From positions 1-19,462 of the forward strand of contig CADDYT010000123.1 in assembly GCA_902810755.1 (NCBI GenBank): a stretch of 19,462 nucleotides of DNA. Reading direction: 5' to 3'. The notes under the pieces are model-generated. The model saw only the letters and a program-made list of their open reading frames with translations, ran no database searches and was not told the DNA's origin. Position numbers and translations under genes: made by a program. Numbering within the stretch: the stretch's first letter is position 1; the number at the start of each line of letters is the position of its first letter. This DNA comes from Chloroflexota bacterium. GTDB taxonomy: Bacteria > Chloroflexota > Ktedonobacteria > Ktedonobacterales > Ktedonobacteraceae. Of this stretch, positions 1 through 6,697 are shown in pieces.

Positions 1-291
1 GGAGCAGGCCACCCGCCAGGGGTGGCCCTACTATATACGTGTTTTCATCCCCGCCACACCGCTCGCATGGCGAACGGGGCTATATAGTAGGGCCACCCCC
101 CATAGGCGTTAACTTAAGGCCGTGCGAGCGCCAGGCAGGCCACCCGCCAGGGGTGGCCCTCCTCTAGACGCGACTCCACAGGCGGCACGAACGCCACGGC
201 TAGAGTAGGGCCACCCCTGGCGGGTGGCCTGCGGCGACCTTAAGTTAACGCCTATGGGGCCACCCCCTCACGGGTGGCCCGGCAATGGCCT
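1..291. repeat. Family A nested inverted-repeat element, copy 1 (may extend left of the window)
   Basis: This non-coding stretch downstream of the permease is built of nested palindromes. A perfect 20-bp inverted repeat lies at 100-119 and 238-257; each arm contains adjacent CTTAAG and GTTAAC palindromes. Between these arms is a second inverted pair, about 135-167 against 199-231, carrying the core GGCCACCCGCCAGGGGTGG. A third pair, about 20-37 against 80-98, ends in a TATATA-rich hairpin. The same modules recur at 14541-14787 after groEL with scattered substitutions, so this is a dispersed element and not local sequence. No open reading frame in it looks real. It could form strong hairpins that end transcription of the permease, but there is no clear T-run. 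Confidence 0.85.
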
Positions 292-323
292 GTAGCCTGC
301 AAGATGTCTGAGCGTTAGCGCGT

Positions 324-1877
324 TTAGTCGCCAGCCGCACCGCCGGTGACTTCGGCGAGAACCTCTTCATCGCTCACGTCACTCTTGATGGTTGCCTGGC
401 CGATGAAGAATACGACGACCGCGACGACCAGCGAGAGGAGAGCGATGCCGCCAATCCAGAGCAGCCAGCTACTCTCCGTGACTAAAGGGGTCCACGGGCC
501 GGTGAAGGTGACATAGACGCCAACGGCGCTGGCGACGAGGCCGAAGACCGAGCAGAGGTAGAACACCCAGTCCGGCGCCAGACGCGCGCGCGTGAAAGCC
601 TCGTGGTACTTGTAGCGAATGATGATCACATCGATGAAGAGGATCACCATCGAGACGCACCAGATGACCGTGACAGCCGCCTGCAGGATATCGTAGACGA
701 TGGTGGACAGGTCGGTGGGCTTAAAGCCGGCTGAGAGGGCATAGGGCATGATAATGAACGCGATCACTGTGAAAAGCGCGGCAATCACGCTTTGCACCAG
801 CACGGCTACCCAGGGAACCCTGTTCGCATTGACTTTGCTCATGACCGTCGGTAAGCGTCGGTCAAGACCAGAGACGAAGAGCAATCGCCCGAACGAATAG
901 TTGTAGACGGCGGTGTTAAAGAGGAAAAAGCCGATAAAGATGAGGTTGACGATGACCCCAAGGACGGTGCCAGCCGCGCCAAACCCGTTCTGTACGGCGG
1001 CGGCCACCGCTGCCGGGTTGCCCTGCGTGACGACATTCGGGTTGCTCGACGATGCGGGAACCGCCATCATCACGCCGAAGGTGCCGATCAAATAGGCAGC
1101 CATGACCACGACCGACCCCCAGAGGAGATAGCGAGTGATGGCGCGCATATCATTGATCTCAACGCCCATATTTAACGGGACTTCAATGCCGAGCAGGGCC
1201 AGCACGACCAGGCCGAAGAACGTCCAGTTGCCGCCGTTGAGGCTCCAGCTCTTCGCGGAAAAGTCGGCCTGCGGCGCGTGACCGCTGAGCAGCCAGACTA
1301 CCCCGGCCAGACCGATCAACAGGATGGCGCCACCATAGGCGATGAAAACGGCATTGACAAAGTTTTGCGTGACACGGAAGCGCAAAATGGAAAGCACAAA
1401 GGAGAAGGCGATGACGAGGATAATCACCAGCCCTTGCTCCCACGCCTCCGGCAAAAGGCTGGCATTGAACTGGCCGCCCAGTTGCTGAATCAGCGTGACA
1501 ACGGCGTCGCCTGTTGCAATCATGACCAGAATGCCAGGCCACCAGGCGCAGAAACCGGCAAAGAAGCCCATAAAAGCGCCGAATGCCTTGTTGGTCCAGA
1601 CGTAGATCGAGCCTTCACCGGGGAACATCAGGCCCAGTTGCCCGGTCACGATGGCGCCGGGAATGAGGAACGTGATGAAACCGAGGCCCCAGTAAATGTA
1701 AGCCGCCGCCCCCGCGCCGGGGATGACGCCTGCATTACTGATAAAAAGGACGATTGCTACGAAAATAGCTACCATGTCGAAGGAATTGAGGACTTTTGGC
1801 AGAATGCCACCGGCAATGCGTTCTGAACGCAGAACGTTGCTGCTGCCACTGCCACTACTGCTCGCGGTTGTAGCCAT
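324..1877 (-). CDS. APC-superfamily amino-acid permease
   Basis: This encodes an integral membrane transporter of the amino acid-polyamine-organocation superfamily, 517 aa, with about 12 predicted membrane helices. Helix 1 starts near residue 33 and carries a GVIPGAGAAA segment matching the unwound substrate-binding glycine stretch of APC proteins. It is followed by the typical FPGEGSIYVW motif near residue 86. Long hydrophobic segments continue to about residue 500, and the tail is short and acidic. I chose the ATG at 1877 because AGGAGGTG lies nine bases upstream; an in-frame ATG twelve codons earlier has no such site. The substrate cannot be read from sequence, although amino acids or amines are usual for the family. 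The gene is monocistronic, with its own promoter at 2006-2034 and a family A repeat just after its stop. Confidence 0.9.
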   Translation of the reverse strand: MATTASSSGSGSSNVLRSERIAGGILPKVLNSFDMVAIFVAIVLFISNAGVIPGAGAAAYIYWGLGFITFLIPGAIVTGQLGLMFPGEGSIYVWTNKAFGAFMGFFAGFCAWWPGILVMIATGDAVVTLIQQLGGQFNASLLPEAWEQGLVIILVIAFSFVLSILRFRVTQNFVNAVFIAYGGAILLIGLAGVVWLLSGHAPQADFSAKSWSLNGGNWTFFGLVVLALLGIEVPLNMGVEINDMRAITRYLLWGSVVVMAAYLIGTFGVMMAVPASSSNPNVVTQGNPAAVAAAVQNGFGAAGTVLGVIVNLIFIGFFLFNTAVYNYSFGRLLFVSGLDRRLPTVMSKVNANRVPWVAVLVQSVIAALFTVIAFIIMPYALSAGFKPTDLSTIVYDILQAAVTVIWCVSMVILFIDVIIIRYKYHEAFTRARLAPDWVFYLCSVFGLVASAVGVYVTFTGPWTPLVTESSWLLWIGGIALLSLVVAVVVFFIGQATIKSDVSDEEVLAEVTGGAAGD

Positions 1878-2005
1878 TGAAGCGTACACCTCCTGGAAAA
1901 ATTTCTGTAGCACATGCCACAGACGACAGTTCGGACTACATCGACAGGAATGAATATGAAAGAACTACCGGCAAACCCTCCTTTCTGTATAACATTCCAC
2001 AGTTG

Positions 2006-2034
2006 AGTATAGCGCATGAAACGCCGCCTGTCCA
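2006..2034 (-). promoter_or_regulatory. Sigma-A promoter of the permease gene
   Basis: On the minus strand a -35 TGGACA (2029-2034) and a -10 TATACT (2006-2011) are separated by 17 bases. It lies about 130 bases upstream of the permease start, leaving a moderately long leader. Both hexamers are close to consensus. Confidence 0.65.
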
Positions 2035-2096
2035 GTGAGGACAATGCTGATTTACCTTTTAATGGCTCACTCTATCGATGAAAATGATCTCAGACG

Positions 2097-2211
2097 TGTC
2101 ATGCGGAGCGGCAAAGAGCCGTTAGCCCTGAGTGCAGCGAAGGGAAGCATCTCATATTGCCCTGGCCGACCAGGGGTTACTCCAGAAACTTCGCCGTTGC
2201 CCGGCATGACA
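2097..2211. repeat. Family B palindromic repeat, composite copy
   Basis: The ends are inverted copies of TGTCATGC (2097-2104) and GCATGACA (2204-2211). Inside is the family core CTGAGTGCAGCGAAG (about 2129-2143). It fills most of the 348-base gap between the unrecognised membrane-protein gene (stop at 2226) and the permease promoter. No coding potential is evident. Confidence 0.75.
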
Positions 2212-2225
2212 TGGCTGAAGGGGCA

Positions 2226-3539
2226 TCAGTGCTTTCCCGGTGTGGCAGTGGGTTTCGCGCCCGGTCTGGCGGTGGGTGTTGGCGTGGCCTTTGTTGATTG
2301 ATTCAGTAATGCCTGTTCCTGCTGGAGTTTGCGCTGCACGGCGCGCAGATAGGCTTGCGCGCCATCCAGATCGGTATCAGTAATGGTCTGGAGCTGTCGC
2401 GGCATCTTGTTGACATCGTTGACCCAGCTTTGCAGGACGTTCTGCAGGGCCGCCAGCGTATCGTTATCCTGGTAGATACGGGCGAGCCAGCCGCGAGCGG
2501 TGATGACGGCGCGCAGGGTCACATTGAGGAAGTCGCCGGCCACCGTCGCGGCGAGCGTGACCAGCGGGGAAACGAAAACATCGTAGGCTACGCGAGTGAG
2601 GCGCGCGGCTGCGATGGCGGCATCGAGCGAGACGCCCTCCATGCTGTCCAGCGCGGTGATAAATTCACGACGCACCTGATCGGCTCCGGCCTGAACGCCC
2701 TTCTGAAACTGCTCTTCCAGTTGTTTTTCGATATTGTTGCCGGCGTTCTCTACGGCCTGGGGCAGCTTCGGGCCAAGTTCGATGGCGGCAATTGTCCCGC
2801 CTCCAACGGCGGCGAGGCCCAGGCCCCAGAGCAGTTTGCGGCGCGTGACGCCCTTTTTCTTGCGCCGGGGTTTGCGCTCCGGCTCCTCATCCTCATCGGC
2901 GGGCGCGGGGCTTCGGCGAGCCGTGCGTGTGGGCTTGCTGATACGACGCGGCGGTACGACGGTGGCGCGGCGATCCAGTGGATCCTCTTCGCCCTCATCC
3001 TCATCCTCGTACTCATAGCCGAGATCGGGGTCAACGCCCTGGGGTTCCCATTCGACGAGCGCCTCTTCATCTGCCGGGTGCAGTTCTGTCAGTCGTCGCG
3101 TGCGTGGGGCCGCTACAGGTGCGGGGGGATACGGATGATACGGTTGCAGCATGCGGCTCTGTGTCCGGCCTTCGTCCTGTCCCCGGCGCTGCTGTGGCGT
3201 GGGGCGGCGCGAGCCGTGATGCGGCTGAGGATCGGCGTGGCGCGGCGTCTCCTCAACTTCGCCTTCCAACTCCTCTGGCTCCAGCACCATAGTGGCGCGG
3301 GCCTTACTGGCAAGGATGTTCTGTCGCAGGAGTTGTCGCGTGCGGCGCGGATCGGGGCGGGGGGCCAGAATACCAGAAGTATGCCGGGAATCCGCGCCGA
3401 TTTTCGTTGCCTGCTGGCTCGTGGGACCCGTGCGGCCCGCGTTTGAGGACGTGTGAGGTCTGCTACGCAGTGGGTCGTAATCATACGCGTACTGTCGTCC
3501 TGGACTCTTCCGGTAGGTTCTTCTTTCCGATTGTAGCAT
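2226..3539 (-). CDS. Unrecognised single-span membrane protein with long charged N-terminal region
   Basis: I do not recognise the family. The 437-aa product has three parts. Residues 1-230 are low complexity: rich in Arg, Pro and Gln, with an acidic run (EYEDEDEGEED) near 176-186, then a strongly basic patch (RKPRRKKKGVTRRK). One hydrophobic helix lies at about 235-256. A region of about 160 residues follows that is predicted helical, and a Thr/Pro tail ends the protein. The RRKLLWGLG sequence just before the helix resembles a twin-arginine signal but lies deep inside the protein, so I read it as a membrane anchor with the disordered charged part in the cytoplasm and the helical part outside. 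I chose ATG 3539 because AGGAAGG lies five bases upstream; a GTG at 3578 is the alternative start. The function is unknown. Confidence 0.75.
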   Translation of the reverse strand: MLQSERRTYRKSPGRQYAYDYDPLRSRPHTSSNAGRTGPTSQQATKIGADSRHTSGILAPRPDPRRTRQLLRQNILASKARATMVLEPEELEGEVEETPRHADPQPHHGSRRPTPQQRRGQDEGRTQSRMLQPYHPYPPAPVAAPRTRRLTELHPADEEALVEWEPQGVDPDLGYEYEDEDEGEEDPLDRRATVVPPRRISKPTRTARRSPAPADEDEEPERKPRRKKKGVTRRKLLWGLGLAAVGGGTIAAIELGPKLPQAVENAGNNIEKQLEEQFQKGVQAGADQVRREFITALDSMEGVSLDAAIAAARLTRVAYDVFVSPLVTLAATVAGDFLNVTLRAVITARGWLARIYQDNDTLAALQNVLQSWVNDVNKMPRQLQTITDTDLDGAQAYLRAVQRKLQQEQALLNQSTKATPTPTARPGAKPTATPGKH

Positions 3540-3663
3540 GGGTACCTTCCTGCTCCTGCCCTGTTCGCTTGCACTCACTCGCAGACATCAACCATTCAAA
3601 GCAACAGACACGCTGCTGCTCGTACACATTTTACACTATAAAAATGCAAATGTCCAGTTCCTA

Positions 3664-3696
3664 CGTGTCATTCTGAGCGGAGCGAAGAATGACACG
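3664..3696. repeat. Family B palindromic repeat, short perfect copy
   Basis: An 11-bp perfect inverted repeat, CGTGTCATTCT (3664-3674) and AGAATGACACG (3686-3696), surrounds the 11-base core GAGCGGAGCGA. It is the simplest copy of the family in the window. It lies between the stop of the prenyltransferase gene and the start of the unrecognised membrane-protein gene. A hairpin is likely, but there is no T-run to call it an intrinsic terminator. Confidence 0.85.
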
Positions 3697-3721
3697 TTCG
3701 AGGACGATTGGTCATGGCATA

Positions 3722-4918
3722 TCAGTGAATGAGCAGTGAGGGCAGGTGGGGCAGCAGCGACCAGAAGGTGGTGCCGAGCAGCGCGATGGTGAGCCAGAAG
3801 GCAAACCAGCCAGAGAGTTTGAGCGTCTGCTGCATCACGGCGTGGAAGCCGACCGGGTTGTCTGTGCGGAAGGCGCCGGTGAGGGCGACGACGGCGATGG
3901 GCAGCGTCCAGAGGGTGATGAGCAGCAGGTGTGGTGCGCCGTGTGGCAGGGCCAGCGCAACGATAATGCCATAGGCGGCCAGCAGCAGCAGGAGATAGAA
4001 GACGCGGCTCAAACGCAGGCTGAAGAAGGTGGCCAGCGTGTGCTTTCCCGCCTGCACATCGCTCTCCATGTCGCGCAGGTTATTGGCATGGATGACCGCC
4101 GCCGCCAGCAGGCCCAGTGGGAGGCTGTAGAGCAAGACCATGCGATCAAGGGAGCCGATCTGCACGGCGTAGGCGCTCAGCGTGAGCAGGGGGCCGAAGA
4201 TGCCGAAGGCGACCAGCTCCCCCAGCGTCAGTGAGGAGAGCGAGCGCGTGGTGGCGCTGTAGAAGAAGGCGCAGAGCAGCCCGACAAGCCCGAAGAGGAT
4301 GATGGGCCAGCCGCCATTGAGGGCCACCACCAGATCGAGCAGGCCGCCGAAGGCCAGCATAAACAGCCCGACGCTGAGAACGGTGACCGGACGCACAACC
4401 GCCTGCTGGATCAGCCCGCCGGGGCCGAAGGCGTTGCTGGTATCGATGCCGCGCAGGTAATCGTAATAGTCGTTGACCAGTTGCGCCCCGGACTGGATCA
4501 GCACGACGGCGACCAGCAGGCCGAGGAAGTGCAGGATGTGGAAATGACCGAATGGCGGTTTCTGTGGAATAGTCTGCGTCCACGCCAGCGCGCTGCCGAC
4601 GACGACGGGCGCGAGCGAAAGCGGCAGGTAGGCCGGTCGCAGGCCATCCCACCAGAGATGAAGCCATTCAAAAGGGCCGCGTCGGTATTCCGCCGGGTGG
4701 ACGACCAGCGCCCCCGGCAGGCTGACCGAGCGTGTCGCCGTGACGGGATGCACCTCAATCTCCGGCTGCAGAGCATTAATGGCCTGAAATGAATCTAGCG
4801 GAATGGTCGGCACCTCTTCCGCCTGCACCGTTTCCGCCGTAACGATTTGTGAAGTGACCGGTTTTCTGGTTTTCTGGCCGGTATTTTTCTGGTTCCTGTC
4901 TTCGTGCTTATCTTGCAT
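3722..4918 (-). CDS. menA: UbiA-family prenyltransferase, probable 1,4-dihydroxy-2-naphthoate prenyltransferase (MenA-type)
   Basis: This is an integral membrane prenyltransferase that would attach a polyprenyl chain to an aromatic acceptor, probably 1,4-dihydroxy-2-naphthoate in menaquinone synthesis. The two Asp-rich motifs that bind Mg-diphosphate are visible: NDYYDYLRGID (149-159, with N149, D150, D153) and NNLRDMESD (279-287). About eight to nine hydrophobic helices run from residue 97 to the end, and DGLRPAYLPLSLAP at helix 1 is typical of MenA. The 398 aa are longer than the usual 290-310 because of a polar extension of about 85 residues before helix 1. ATG 4918 was chosen because the 38 in-frame residues upstream look non-coding; its AGAGGGG site is rather far, at 14 bases. 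No other men gene is nearby, so the acceptor is inferred from motifs and another UbiA role is possible. Confidence 0.82.
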   Translation of the reverse strand: MQDKHEDRNQKNTGQKTRKPVTSQIVTAETVQAEEVPTIPLDSFQAINALQPEIEVHPVTATRSVSLPGALVVHPAEYRRGPFEWLHLWWDGLRPAYLPLSLAPVVVGSALAWTQTIPQKPPFGHFHILHFLGLLVAVVLIQSGAQLVNDYYDYLRGIDTSNAFGPGGLIQQAVVRPVTVLSVGLFMLAFGGLLDLVVALNGGWPIILFGLVGLLCAFFYSATTRSLSSLTLGELVAFGIFGPLLTLSAYAVQIGSLDRMVLLYSLPLGLLAAAVIHANNLRDMESDVQAGKHTLATFFSLRLSRVFYLLLLLAAYGIIVALALPHGAPHLLLITLWTLPIAVVALTGAFRTDNPVGFHAVMQQTLKLSGWFAFWLTIALLGTTFWSLLPHLPSLLIH

Positions 4919-5050
4919 AATGTACGATACGTCCCCTCTGGTATCAAATGGAAATATGGAGCAAGAACAGAAAAAAGCTCTTACAGAGAATACGCTACAA
5001 CTCCGAAAAACGTATACGCCGTCTGCATGCATAGCTGATTACTACCTCTA

Positions 5051-5079
5051 AGTATACACCATTTTGTCGGCGCTGACAG
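5051..5079 (-). promoter_or_regulatory. Sigma-A promoter of the prenyltransferase gene
   Basis: On the minus strand a -35 CTGTCA (5074-5079) and a -10 TATACT (5051-5056) are separated by 17 bases. It lies about 130 bases upstream of the chosen ATG, in the gap after the translin-family gene, so the prenyltransferase is probably not dependent on read-through. Confidence 0.55.
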
Positions 5080-5095
5080 CGGGAAAAGTGCGCAA

Positions 5096-5749
5096 TCATA
5101 ATGGTTCGTGTCGATGGTGCTGAAGCTCGTCTCGCAGGGCAAGCATGGTACGTTGCAATTGTGCCTGTTCCATCGCGATGGTCAGGTCGCCGCGTGTTTT
5201 TTCCAGGATGCCGCGTGCGCTATCGGTAGTGCGGCGCAGGCCAGCGGTGATGGCGTCGGGGAAATCGATGGAGATCAGAATAGCATAAATATCATCCATG
5301 TAGCCCAGGTAGACCTCGCAGGTTTCGATGTTGCCCCGGCGCAACTGGTCGAGCAGGTAGCGGCGCAACTCGCCCACCGCTTCTCCCAGGCCGTTGAGGT
5401 ACGCGGCCCAGCCAATGCCAAGCTGTTCCGCGCCGGGCAGAGGCTGATGCTGGACAAGGGCGCTGAAGGTGCAGGCCTCGGCAAATTCTTTCTGCGCGTC
5501 CTGTACGAAGCCGGCATAGTAGATATCCTGGTGGTCGCGCAGGTCGATTGCCATTTCCTGGAGCAGGTCTGCCGCCTGCGCCAGCAGGCGGGCCGCCGTC
5601 TGGAAGTCCTGCCGGTGGGCGGCGCGTATGCTGTTGGCGCAGAAGCGAATGGCGCTGCGTGATTTGGGCAAGGCCCGTTCGCGCGCCGCGTTCTTCAGCG
5701 CCAGGTGTTCCGTCGCCTCGCGCCCGATACTCTCAAAGTTTTCCGCCAT
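5096..5749 (-). CDS. Translin-family protein
   Basis: This is a 217-aa, all-helical protein of the translin/TRAX family, whose eukaryotic and archaeal members form hollow octamers that bind single-stranded RNA or DNA; TRAX-type subunits cut RNA. Family landmarks are QKEFAEA at 86-92, GLGEAVGELRRYLLDQL at about 120-136, GNIETCEVYLGYMDDIYAIL at 139-158 and GLRRTTDSARGILEKTRGDL at 170-189. The QExxEA-like spacing places Glu88 and Glu91 where TRAX has two catalytic glutamates; the third position falls at GNIET, where the acid appears to be Glu instead of Asp. It is near the family's usual length. The ATG at 5749 has only a weak ribosome site (GCGAAG), but the promoter just upstream is strong. Such proteins are sometimes misannotated as haloacid dehalogenases; no HAD motif (DxDxT) is present. 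Confidence 0.8.
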   Translation of the reverse strand: MAENFESIGREATEHLALKNAARERALPKSRSAIRFCANSIRAAHRQDFQTAARLLAQAADLLQEMAIDLRDHQDIYYAGFVQDAQKEFAEACTFSALVQHQPLPGAEQLGIGWAAYLNGLGEAVGELRRYLLDQLRRGNIETCEVYLGYMDDIYAILISIDFPDAITAGLRRTTDSARGILEKTRGDLTIAMEQAQLQRTMLALRDELQHHRHEPL

Positions 5750-5800
5750 CGTAGCTTCGCTTTCTCACACTCGTTTGTCTGCCGGTTCGCCTGTACGCCC

Positions 5801-5829
5801 ATTATAGCGAAGCTGCGATGGCCTTGCAA
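5801..5829 (-). promoter_or_regulatory. Strong sigma-A promoter of the translin-family gene
   Basis: On the minus strand a -35 TTGCAA (5824-5829) and a perfect -10 TATAAT (5801-5806) are separated by 17 bases, about 50 bases upstream of the ATG at 5749. It is the closest match to consensus in the window. Confidence 0.8.
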
Positions 5830-5864
5830 CCATAGCCGTTGGAGGTACTAGCCAGAACGACATC

Positions 5865-5975
5865 CGTGTCATGCTGAAACAACAATCGTGTCATGCGCAG
5901 CGGCAGCGAAGCATCTGAGTGAGTAAAATTACATAGCGGTGACCTCAGAGCTTCGCTGCCGCTGCGCATGACACG
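5865..5975. repeat. Family B repeat forming a long near-perfect hairpin
   Basis: Two 26-base arms, 5887-5912 and 5950-5975, are perfect reverse complements; each begins or ends with CGTGTCATGCGCAGCGGC or its complement. The pairing continues inward for about six more bases (TCTGAG/CTCAGA) after a one-base bulge, leaving a loop of about 24 bases. A truncated extra start of the family (CGTGTCATGCTGA) lies at 5865-5877. The element sits between the stop of the 144-aa protein gene and the translin promoter, so transcripts from the right would fold into this hairpin. Confidence 0.9.
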
Positions 5976-6003
5976 GCCTGTGAAAGTGCGTTTTGAAACT
6001 TCC

Positions 6004-6438
6004 TTATATGAGCCGCCGCACCTCGATTTCGGGCGGGAAGCTCATGTCGTTAAGGTCGCCGGACCAGAACAACTGCTTCATGATCTCGGCGACGGCGTAG
6101 AGCAGGTGTTGCAGCGCCGCCTCGCGCCCCTGCTCGAAGGCGGCGCTGCCCCGGTAATCGCCAAGTTGCGCGAATAGCGGGTTGACCGGTGCCCGCTCGC
6201 TCATGCGCACGAGATACATCTCCATCTTCAAGGCTCCCTGTTCAACAGGCACCATGATACGCAGTTGTGGCACCGAGTTGATGATGTCCAGGCGGTAGAA
6301 CACGCCGTAGTGGTCGCGGGAGGCCTGGAAAATGGAGACCTCCGGGACGCAGTCGTCGTTATCATAGCCGTACTCTGGATGTTCCATCTCTACTCCTAAA
6401 TCTGCCAGGATGTTTTGAACTTGTTCGTGAATATTCAT
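6004..6438 (-). CDS. Unrecognised small acidic protein, 144 aa
   Basis: I do not recognise the family. The product is 144 aa, soluble, without signal peptide or membrane helix. It begins with a short amphipathic helix (residues 1-15), then an acidic, Tyr-rich segment (about 18-31). Alternating hydrophobic residues at about 32-80 suggest a beta sheet. A helical stretch at about 88-130 includes QLGDYRGSAAFEQGREAALQ. The pattern resembles small alpha/beta sensor or secretion-chaperone-like folds in general layout, but I see no diagnostic motif. The ATG at 6438 follows GAGAGGG with a four-base gap. The neighbours give no functional hint: an alpha/beta hydrolase upstream and a long hairpin repeat downstream. 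The coding call rests on the length of the frame, the ribosome site and a sensible amino-acid composition. Confidence 0.7.
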   Translation of the reverse strand: MNIHEQVQNILADLGVEMEHPEYGYDNDDCVPEVSIFQASRDHYGVFYRLDIINSVPQLRIMVPVEQGALKMEMYLVRMSERAPVNPLFAQLGDYRGSAAFEQGREAALQHLLYAVAEIMKQLFWSGDLNDMSFPPEIEVRRLI

Positions 6439-6490
6439 TCTGCCCTCTCTCAGGGGCGAATACAGGATCGCCCGAACCTCTCTCTGCTTG

Positions 6491-6518
6491 CTTCTAGCCT
6501 GATAAGACCAGTTTTCAA
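6491..6518 (-). promoter_or_regulatory. Possible promoter of the 144-aa protein gene
   Basis: On the minus strand TTGAAA (6513-6518) and TAGAAG (6491-6496) are separated by 16 bases, about 53 bases upstream of the ATG. The -10 is poor, so this is only a candidate. The rest of the gap from 6439 to 6697 holds nothing else I can support. Confidence 0.3.
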
Positions 6519-6697
6519 ACGACTACCGGCACCTACGGTTGCCCCTTCATCCTGCTATTCTGTGCATGCGCAGGGAAAACGGAAATGTCATCCACGCAAT
6601 AGGCGAACGTTGACTCCCAGGCGTCCATTGATGGTGCGCGCCGGTGATGGATGGTAACAACCGAAAAACGGTAATGAGGAAGGCGCAGGGAGATGGC

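Noticed and set aside
1..291. Possible CRISPR array because of repeated GGCCACCCGCCAGG units.
   Set aside because: The units are inverted as well as direct, the spacing is irregular, the spacers are themselves repeated, and no cas gene is nearby.
2355..3446. A 363-codon plus-strand frame opposite the unrecognised membrane protein.
   Set aside because: It lacks a ribosome site. The minus-strand frame has a convincing start, a membrane helix and ordered composition, so this is its shadow.
6650..6697. Small ACCG-AAAAA-CGGT hairpin after the hydrolase gene as a terminator.
   Set aside because: The stem is only four to five base pairs and is followed by no T-run, so it is too weak to call.
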